From contig NZ_JACXJG010000036.1 of the NCBI RefSeq assembly GCF_014904065.1, forward strand, positions 28,270 to 35,715: a stretch of DNA of 7,446 bases, given 5' to 3'. The stretch's first letter is position 1, and the number at the start of each line of letters is the position of its first letter. Below, in pieces: positions 1 to 4,831 of the stretch. Position numbers and translations under genes: made by a program. The notes below the pieces were generated by a model that saw only the letters and a program-made list of their open reading frames with translations, did no database searches and was not told the DNA's origin. This DNA comes from Gulosibacter sediminis (GTDB lineage: Bacteria; Actinomycetota; Actinomycetes; Actinomycetales; Microbacteriaceae).

Positions 1-2
1 GC

Positions 3-833
3 TTAGCTCGCGCGCTTGAGTTCGTCGTCGCCAGCTTCGCTCGTCGGCTTTGCGGGCTCGATGGCGCGCAGCGGTTCGGGTCGCTCGAGCTCGGCGACGT
101 CGGCGATCGTGTTCTGCACACGGCGCACGAGGTCGGCCGACATGATCTCAGAGAACACCGCGTCGTCACCCGGGTCGCGGCCGGTGCGCCACTCGAGGCG
201 GTAGCGGCCACGCGGGCCGAAGAGGTCGTCGAACAGGCGCAGCAGCTCGAGCTGGGCCTCAGTCGTCAGCGCGGCCTCGGGCTGCAGCATCCGCGGCGGG
301 TGTTGCGGCGCCGGCGCGAGGCCGAGCCCCGCGAAGTTCGGATGCGCGCTGAGCGGCATCGCAGGACGGCAGGACGGCGTCGGGAAGAGGCCGGCGTAGC
401 GGGGCTCCTCGGTTTCGGCGGCAGCAGCCTCTGGCTCGTCGTAGTCGTCCTCATCGACGGCGTCGAGCTCGACGGCTTCGAACCGCGGCTCCTGTACCGG
501 CGCCTCGGCGGGCGCGACCTCGGCAATCGCCGGGGCGGGCTGGACCGGCGCTACGACCGGGTGCTCGGGCACCGCGACGGTCGGCGGCTCTGGCACGACG
601 TAGTCGGCAGGCACGGTGGCGGCCGGCGCGACCGGCTGGGCAGCGGCGGCCTGCTGCCGGGGTGCGGGCGTCGACTGCAGGGGCGCGGCAACGCGCGGCT
701 GCGCCCACTCCTGGGGCGTCGAGGCGGGGGCCTGTGACGGGGAGGTCGGTTCGACCTGCGGAGCCGGAGCGTTCTGAGCGCTGTCTGCCTGCGGTTCGCC
801 GAGGCCGGCAAGTTTGCGGAACCAGCCGAACAT
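3..833 (-). CDS. Hypothetical protein with Pro/Ala-rich, acidic linker and small C-terminal domain
   Basis: I do not recognise this 276-residue protein and assign no function. It begins MFGWFRKLAG, a short aromatic and basic stretch that could form an amphipathic helix. Residues about 15-115 are rich in Pro, Ala, Gln and Val with little predicted structure. Residues 116-145 are strongly acidic (DAVDEDDYDEPE and following Glu residues). Residues about 188-250 look folded: a Leu-rich helix (QLELLRLFDDLFG), a short strand (RYRLEWRTG) and a second helix (ADLVRRVQNTIADVAELE). The tail is charged. There is one Cys (residue 155) and no signal peptide or membrane span. The ATG at 831-833 follows a purine-rich AGGAAAGGGG at a suitable distance. 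The stop TAA is at 3-5. The 64-residue membrane protein gene lies 104 bp upstream on the same strand, so the two may be co-transcribed or separately promoted. The long region of biased composition is real coding sequence, since the ordered C-terminal part continues in the same frame. Confidence 0.8.
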   Translation of the reverse strand: MFGWFRKLAGLGEPQADSAQNAPAPQVEPTSPSQAPASTPQEWAQPRVAAPLQSTPAPRQQAAAAQPVAPAATVPADYVVPEPPTVAVPEHPVVAPVQPAPAIAEVAPAEAPVQEPRFEAVELDAVDEDDYDEPEAAAAETEEPRYAGLFPTPSCRPAMPLSAHPNFAGLGLAPAPQHPPRMLQPEAALTTEAQLELLRLFDDLFGPRGRYRLEWRTGRDPGDDAVFSEIMSADLVRRVQNTIADVAELERPEPLRAIEPAKPTSEAGDDELKRAS

Positions 834-884
834 TGGGCACCCCTTTCCTACGTGTGAGCACGCGAAACTCGCGCGCGTACACGA

Positions 885-890
885 AGCCTA
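885..890 (-). promoter_or_regulatory. Candidate -10 element for the 276-residue protein gene
   Basis: Read on the minus strand this is TAGGCT, which fits the TANNNT -10 pattern of actinobacterial sigma-70-type promoters. It is the same hexamer as the candidate -10 upstream of the 64-residue protein gene. It would place the transcript start about 45 bases before the ATG. No convincing -35 lies 16-18 bp upstream, so the call is weak. Confidence 0.25.
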
Positions 891-937
891 CGGATTCAGC
901 GCCTCAGAACCCGGGTGCGACACTCGCGCTCAGGGAA

Positions 938-1132
938 CTAGTCGAGTTCTTCCTGGCGTGCCTCTTCGACGCGCTCGCGCACTCCGGCGATCGCGAGGGC
1001 GAGCGTGGCGCCGACGGCAATCCACGTCGCGACGATGCGCAGCGTCGAGTTCGATTCCTGCGTCGTCTTCACTGCGGGCACGATTCCCGCGACCGCGGAA
1101 AGGACTGCTCCGTTGAGTAGATACTTGCGCAC
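938..1132 (-). CDS. Small two-span membrane protein, function unknown
   Basis: This 64-residue protein has two hydrophobic stretches, about residues 6-21 (short, moderately hydrophobic) and 32-50 (IVATWIAVGATLALAIAG, a convincing membrane helix). A polar TTQESNST segment lies between them and a charged tail (RERVEEARQEELD) follows. Lys/Arg at residues 2-3 and the charged tail suggest both ends are cytoplasmic with a short outside loop. The GTG start at 1130-1132 is chosen because AAGGAG lies nine bases upstream and an in-frame TGA lies just before it. The GTG/ATG pair at 1137-1142 is in another frame and too close to that Shine-Dalgarno. The gene is divergent from the TetR operon and may be read from the promoter at 1189-1217. 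I recognise no family. It could be an accessory to the adjacent transport system or unrelated. Confidence 0.7.
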   Translation of the reverse strand: MRKYLLNGAVLSAVAGIVPAVKTTQESNSTLRIVATWIAVGATLALAIAGVRERVEEARQEELD

Positions 1133-1141
1133 CGGTCATCA

Positions 1142-1147
1142 CTCCTT
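1142..1147 (-). promoter_or_regulatory. Ribosome binding site of the 64-residue membrane protein
   Basis: The minus strand reads AAGGAG here, nine bases before the GTG at 1132. It decides the start: the alternative GTG-ATG at 1137-1142 would leave at most three bases of spacing and opens a different frame. Confidence 0.7.
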
Positions 1148-1188
1148 GCGGTGGGTTGGCGGCTCGCAGCGCCGCGATGTCGCGACCC

Positions 1189-1217
1189 AGCCTAGCGCCC
1201 CATTGTGGCCATTGCGA
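1189..1217 (-). promoter_or_regulatory. Candidate promoter for the leftward genes
   Basis: On the minus strand a TCGCAA hexamer (1212-1217) stands 17 bp before TAGGCT (1189-1194), giving a leader of about 50 bases to the GTG at 1132. The -10 fits TANNNT, but the -35 matches TTGACA at only three positions. The -35 position is the same hexamer used, on the other strand, by the candidate tetR promoter. No experimental support is available from sequence alone. Confidence 0.35.
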
Positions 1218-1240
1218 CGCGGTGTGGCGGCGTGTACCGT
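1212..1240 (+). promoter_or_regulatory. Candidate promoter of the TetR-MMPL-YhgE operon
   Basis: TTGCGA at 1212-1217 and TACCGT at 1235-1240 are separated by 17 bp. Both fit actinobacterial sigma-70-type elements (TTGNNA and TANNNT). The expected transcript start, about 6-8 bases after the -10, falls at the left edge of the palindrome at 1246-1261. A repressor bound there would block initiation or clearance. This arrangement is the main support for the call. Confidence 0.5.
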
Positions 1241-1245
1241 TAATG

Positions 1246-1261
1246 CTGACCGATCGGTCAG
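1246..1261. promoter_or_regulatory. Perfect 16-bp palindrome, probable TetR operator
   Basis: CTGACCGATCGGTCAG is its own reverse complement over all 16 bases. Symmetry breaks at the next base on each side. Palindromes with TGACCG/CGGTCA half-sites are common operators of TetR-family repressors in actinobacteria. The site lies 40 bp before the tetR start and just after the candidate -10, which suggests autoregulation of the whole operon. The leftward promoter at 1189-1217 lies on the far side, so its control by the same site is possible but less direct. Confidence 0.75.
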
Positions 1262-1290
1262 GGCTTGACGTTGCATCGCCCCTCCCGCTG

Positions 1291-1295
1291 AAGGA
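1291..1295 (+). promoter_or_regulatory. Ribosome binding site of the TetR gene
   Basis: AAGGA lies five bases before the GTG at 1301 and supports this start codon. No other in-frame start nearby has a comparable site. Confidence 0.6.
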
Positions 1296-1300
1296 CCCCC

Positions 1301-1879
1301 GTGACAGAACCCAGCACGCCGGCCAAGCATGAGCTCGCCGAACGCATCCGTACCGTTGCCCTCGAAGAGTTCGCCGCCCGCGGCTATGGCGTCTCGCTGC
1401 AGCAGATTGCCGAGCGCAGCGGCTGCACGAAGGCGAATGTGCTCTATCACTTTGGCAGTAAAGAGGAGCTCTTCCGGGCGGTGCTCGCGCCGGTGATCGA
1501 GGCGAGCCGCGAGCTTGAGCGTCGCCTCGACGTCGAGCCCGACTTCGACCCGGCGCGAGGCGCGGCCGAACTCATGGTGAATAACCGCCATGCGGTGCGG
1601 ATGCTCGTCTTCCACCACCGCTCGCTGCCGGACGCCCGCGAGGCGAACTTCTTCCTCGACATCATCCAGCGCGTTGCGGCGAAGCTTGCGCCGAACGATC
1701 CGACCGCGCCGACGCGCGCCGTGGTCGCGTTCATCGGCATCGCCTACGTGCTCTCGGTCGACTCCGAAGACGCCGATGCTGCCGACTTCCCGCAGTTCGA
1801 CGTTGAATTCCCGGGGTTCACGAGCCTCGACGCCATCGCGCAGCTCGTCTGCCAACTCACCCTCGCCCCCTCGCTCTAA
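1301..1879 (+). CDS. TetR/AcrR-family transcriptional regulator
   Basis: This 192-residue protein has the usual TetR size and layout. Residues 10-60 form the DNA-binding domain: helix 1 (HELAERIRTVALEEFAARGY) and then the helix-turn-helix at about 31-50, with SLQQIAERSG as the support helix and TKANVLYHFGSKEEL as the recognition helix. LYHFGSKEEL is the family hallmark. Residues 61-192 form the variable ligand-binding and dimer domain, with HH at 105-106 and a hydrophobic segment (AVVAFIGIAYVLSV, about 140-153). The ligand cannot be read from the sequence. The protein most likely binds the palindrome at 1246-1261 and represses its own operon. The MMPL gene starts 12 bp downstream and its Shine-Dalgarno overlaps this stop codon. 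Family assignment is secure. Autoregulation and control of the two membrane genes are inferred from position. Confidence 0.93.
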   Translation: MTEPSTPAKHELAERIRTVALEEFAARGYGVSLQQIAERSGCTKANVLYHFGSKEELFRAVLAPVIEASRELERRLDVEPDFDPARGAAELMVNNRHAVRMLVFHHRSLPDAREANFFLDIIQRVAAKLAPNDPTAPTRAVVAFIGIAYVLSVDSEDADAADFPQFDVEFPGFTSLDAIAQLVCQLTLAPSL

Positions 1880-1882
1880 GGA
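1878..1882 (+). promoter_or_regulatory. Ribosome binding site of MMPL gene, overlapping tetR stop
   Basis: AAGGA shares two bases with the tetR TAA at 1877-1879 and lies nine bases before the GTG at 1892. This indicates close translational linkage between regulator and transporter and supports the GTG start. Confidence 0.6.
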
Positions 1883-1891
1883 CTTCATCCA

Positions 1892-4831
1892 GTGGCGCTG
1901 CTTCTCTATCGCATCGGACGCTTTTCATTTCGGCACGCCTGGCAGGTGCTTGTCTCCTGGCTCGTCGTATTTGCCGCCGCGTTGGGCCTCGGGCTGGGGC
2001 TCGGCGGGCAGATGAACGAGTCGTTCGAGATTCCCGGCAGCGAGTCGCAGGATGCGCTCGACCGCCTCGCGCAGGTGTTCCCCGAAGTCGCGGGGCTGAG
2101 CGCCCAGGTCGTGATCGAGACGACCGACGGCAGCGCAATCGACACCCACCGCGACGAGCTCGCGCAGGTCGCGAGTGACATCAGCGACCTCGAGCACGTG
2201 ACACAGGCGCTCGACCCGTACTCGGAGTACGCGACCGGCACGCTCAGCGACGACGGCGAGGCCGCGATCATCCAGGTGCAGTTCGACACCGACATGATGG
2301 ACAAGCTTGGCGACGACAAGCAGAACGTCGTCGACATCGCCGAGACGTTGGCAGACGACGGCCTGCGCGTGGAGTTCGGCGGCACCCTTTACCAGGACAT
2401 CACCTACGGGCTCACCGTCACCGAGGCGATCGGCGTGGCCTTCGCCGCCATCGTGCTCATCGTCGCCTTCGGCTCGGTGCTCGCGGCCGGTCTGCCGCTC
2501 GGCTCGGCGCTCATGGCGGTCGGCGTAACGATGGGCGTACTGCTGTTTGTTACCCGCTTCGTCGTCGTCTCGAACGCGAGCCCGCTGCTCGCCGTAATGA
2601 TCGGCATCGCGGTCGGCATCGACTACGCCCTGTTCATCTTGTCGCGGCACCGCAACCAGCTGGCTAAGGGGATGCGGGTCGAGGAATCGGCCGCGACCTC
2701 CGTCGGCACGAGTGGCTCGGCGGTGACCTTCGCCGCGGCCACCGTCATGGTGGCGCTGCTTGGCTTGCTCATCGTCGACATCCCCTTCCTCTCGGTCATG
2801 GGCGTCGCGGCGGCGGGCGGCGTCCTCATGGCGCTGCTCGCGGCCCTCACCCTGCTGCCCGCCTTGTTCGGTCTCGCGGGGGAGCGCCTGCGCCCGAAGG
2901 AGGGCAGCCGCGTCTGGCGACGCGAGACCGGCGAGAACGCGAAGCCGACCATGGGTCGCCGATGGGTGCGGCTGGTGCTGCGGGCTCCCATCGTGTTCGT
3001 CATTCTCGTCATCGGCGTACTCGGGGTGACTGCCCTGCCTGCTCTGCACATGGAGACCTCCCTGCCGAGCGGCAAGAACGAGGCCGAGGGTGCAACCGCC
3101 CGCGAGGCGTACGACATGATCACCGATCACTTCGGTGAGGGCAGCAACGGCCCGATGCTCGTCATGCTCGACATCACGCAGGTGGACAACGACACGCTCG
3201 TCGACGATCTCGCAGCGATCCGCGACCGCGTCGCGGCGGTGCCGGGTGTCGCATCCGCCGGTGACGCCCTGCCGAACCCCACGGTCGACTCGGCGATCAT
3301 CCAGGTGATCCCGACGACCGGGCCCGCCGACCCCGAGACGACGAAGACCGTCGCCGCGCTCCGCGCGCTCGCGGCCGGCATCGAGGCCGACTACAACGCC
3401 GTGAGCTCGGTCACTGGCTCGACGGCCGTGCAGATCGACATCACCGACCGGCTCAACGGCGCGCTCTTGCCCTTCGCCGGCGTCGTCGTCGGGCTCAGCT
3501 TCATCCTGCTCGCCCTCGTTTTCCGTTCGATCCTCGTGCCGCTCAAGGCGGCCGTGAGCTTCCTGCTCTCGGCGTTCGCCGCGTTCGGCGTGGTGGTCAT
3601 GGTGTTCCAAGACGGCGCGCTCGGCACGATCATGGGCATCGTGCCTGGGCCGATCATCTCGTTCCTGCCGGTCATCCTGCTCGCCATCGTGTTCGGTCTC
3701 GCGATGGACTACGAGGTGTTCCTCGTCTCGGGCATGCGCGAGGCCCACGTGCGCGGGCTGAAACCGAGGGAGGCGATCGAGGAGGGCTTTGCGTCGGCGG
3801 CGCGCGTCGTCACCGCAGCCGCGCTCATCATGTTCTTCGTATTCGTCGCCTTTGTTCCTGAGGGCGCGGGGGTGATCAAGGTGATCGCGCTCGGCCTCGC
3901 GGCCGGCATCTTCTTCGACGCATTCCTCGTGCGCATGACGCTCGTGCCCGCGCTCATGGCACTGTTCGGCAAGCACGCCTGGCAACTGCCGAAGTGGCTC
4001 GAACGCCACTTGCCCGACCTCGATATCGAGGGCGAGCACCTTCGCGAGTACCGCGCGCGAGCCGAGTGGGCGCAGCAGCACCACGCGGCGATCGCGTTCG
4101 AAGACCTTGTTGTGGGCAACGAACGGGCGCCGTTCGAACCGGTCACGGGCGAGGTGCCCGCGGGTGGCGTGCTCGTGGTGCGCGGCGACGTCGCCCCGCG
4201 GGCGGTCGTCGCCGCGACCCTCGCGGGTCGGGTGAACCCGCATAGCGGTCGGCTCCAGGTGCTCGGCCGCACGCTGCCGGGTGACGGCGCCGCGCTGATC
4301 TCGCGCGTCGCGATCGCCGACCTTGGCAATCTCGACGACCGGGCCCGCGAGCTGTCGCTCGGCCAGCTCATCGGCCGCCACGGCGCGTTCGGCCGCACTG
4401 ACCTGCGCACCGAACTGGCCGAGCATCAGGTCGTGTCGGTAATCGACGACCTCGATGCCGCGCTGCGTGCGGTGGGCTGGGACGGCCCACGACTCACGGC
4501 GCAGACTCGCCTCACGAGCCTGGATGCGCTCGGCCGCGCCATCGCGCTCGCGGGCGCCGCAGTGGTCGAGCTCCCCGAATTGCTCGTGCTCGAGGTCGGC
4601 GCGCTCGGCTTCGACGCGCGCTCGGGTGGTCTCGTCGCGCGGGTGGTCGCCGCCGTGCAGCGACTCATCAGGGCCGACGTCACCCTCGTCCTCACCACGG
4701 GCATGGCGTTCGACGCCACACAGCTGCGGGAGCTCGGACGCGAGATCGAGGTCATCGACCTCCTCCGGGCGAAAGCGAGCCCAGCATCCGCCGATTTTGA
4801 TTCTTCTGCTCGAAAGGAGCTGCACCGATGA
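1892..4831 (+). CDS. MMPL/RND-family transporter with C-terminal degenerate ABC ATPase-like domain
   Basis: This 979-residue inner-membrane protein has the MMPL duplicated layout. TM1 is at about 16-38, followed by an extracytoplasmic domain to about 170 and TM2-6 in 175-328. TM7 is at about 362-384, followed by a second extracytoplasmic domain to about 520 and TM8-12 in 525-692. Asp-Tyr pairs in TM4 (GIDYALF, D244/Y245) and TM10 (AMDYEVF, D606/Y607) match the proton-relay pairs described for mycobacterial MmpL3, so proton-driven export of a lipid or other envelope compound is likely; the substrate is unknown. After an Arg/His-rich linker (700-731), residues about 732-961 resemble an ABC nucleotide-binding domain: LAGRVNPHSGRLQVLG follows where Walker A should be, then LTSLDALGRAIALAGA, PELLVLEVGALGFD and VTLVLTTG. 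The catalytic residues are replaced. I saw no Cys in the protein. The GTG start gives MALLLYRIGRFSFR, a usual MMPL beginning. The stop overlaps the next start as ATGA. Confidence 0.93.
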   Translation: MALLLYRIGRFSFRHAWQVLVSWLVVFAAALGLGLGLGGQMNESFEIPGSESQDALDRLAQVFPEVAGLSAQVVIETTDGSAIDTHRDELAQVASDISDLEHVTQALDPYSEYATGTLSDDGEAAIIQVQFDTDMMDKLGDDKQNVVDIAETLADDGLRVEFGGTLYQDITYGLTVTEAIGVAFAAIVLIVAFGSVLAAGLPLGSALMAVGVTMGVLLFVTRFVVVSNASPLLAVMIGIAVGIDYALFILSRHRNQLAKGMRVEESAATSVGTSGSAVTFAAATVMVALLGLLIVDIPFLSVMGVAAAGGVLMALLAALTLLPALFGLAGERLRPKEGSRVWRRETGENAKPTMGRRWVRLVLRAPIVFVILVIGVLGVTALPALHMETSLPSGKNEAEGATAREAYDMITDHFGEGSNGPMLVMLDITQVDNDTLVDDLAAIRDRVAAVPGVASAGDALPNPTVDSAIIQVIPTTGPADPETTKTVAALRALAAGIEADYNAVSSVTGSTAVQIDITDRLNGALLPFAGVVVGLSFILLALVFRSILVPLKAAVSFLLSAFAAFGVVVMVFQDGALGTIMGIVPGPIISFLPVILLAIVFGLAMDYEVFLVSGMREAHVRGLKPREAIEEGFASAARVVTAAALIMFFVFVAFVPEGAGVIKVIALGLAAGIFFDAFLVRMTLVPALMALFGKHAWQLPKWLERHLPDLDIEGEHLREYRARAEWAQQHHAAIAFEDLVVGNERAPFEPVTGEVPAGGVLVVRGDVAPRAVVAATLAGRVNPHSGRLQVLGRTLPGDGAALISRVAIADLGNLDDRARELSLGQLIGRHGAFGRTDLRTELAEHQVVSVIDDLDAALRAVGWDGPRLTAQTRLTSLDALGRAIALAGAAVVELPELLVLEVGALGFDARSGGLVARVVAAVQRLIRADVTLVLTTGMAFDATQLRELGREIEVIDLLRAKASPASADFDSSARKELHR
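4085..4774 (+). other. Coding segment for degenerate ABC nucleotide-binding-like domain
   Basis: Residues about 732-961 of the MMPL protein follow the order of ABC ATPase landmarks. An N-terminal strand region (IAFEDLVVG) comes first, then GDVAPRAVV at 765-773 where GxxGxGK[ST] belongs, so the lysine position is Ala771. LAGRVNPHSGRLQVLGR (777-793) matches the usual post-Walker A stretch. LTSLDA at 874-879 stands at the LSGGQ position, LLVLEV at 897-902 at Walker B with Glu for Asp and Val for the catalytic Glu, and TLVLTTG at 931-937 ends in Gly where the H-loop His belongs. ATP hydrolysis is therefore not expected. The domain identity rests on motif order and spacing read by eye, not on a profile search. 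Confidence 0.65.
4813..4819 (+). promoter_or_regulatory. Ribosome binding site of YhgE/Pip gene
   Basis: AAAGGAG lies eight bases before the ATG at 4828, inside the end of the MMPL gene. It is the strongest Shine-Dalgarno in the operon. With the ATGA overlap it implies both independent initiation and translational coupling, and so roughly matched synthesis of the two membrane proteins. Confidence 0.75.

Noticed and set aside
300..737. Plus-strand frame of 145 residues opposite the 276-residue gene
   Set aside because: The product is Arg/Gly-rich with no motif, typical of a shadow frame in high-GC DNA.
930..1142. Alternative 70-residue minus-strand frame overlapping the 64-residue protein
   Set aside because: Its GTG lies directly against AAGGAG with too little spacing and the product is Arg-rich without structure. 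The other frame gives a sensible membrane protein at correct spacing.
1139..1888. A 249-residue minus-strand open frame opposite tetR
   Set aside because: The opposite strand encodes a textbook TetR protein. This frame runs through the operator and promoter region and has no domain features.
1925..4825. A 966-residue open frame on the minus strand opposite the MMPL gene
   Set aside because: Its product is rich in Arg, His, Asp and Glu with no recognisable domain, as expected from the mirror of GC-biased codons. The plus strand encodes a clear MMPL protein with Shine-Dalgarno and operon context.
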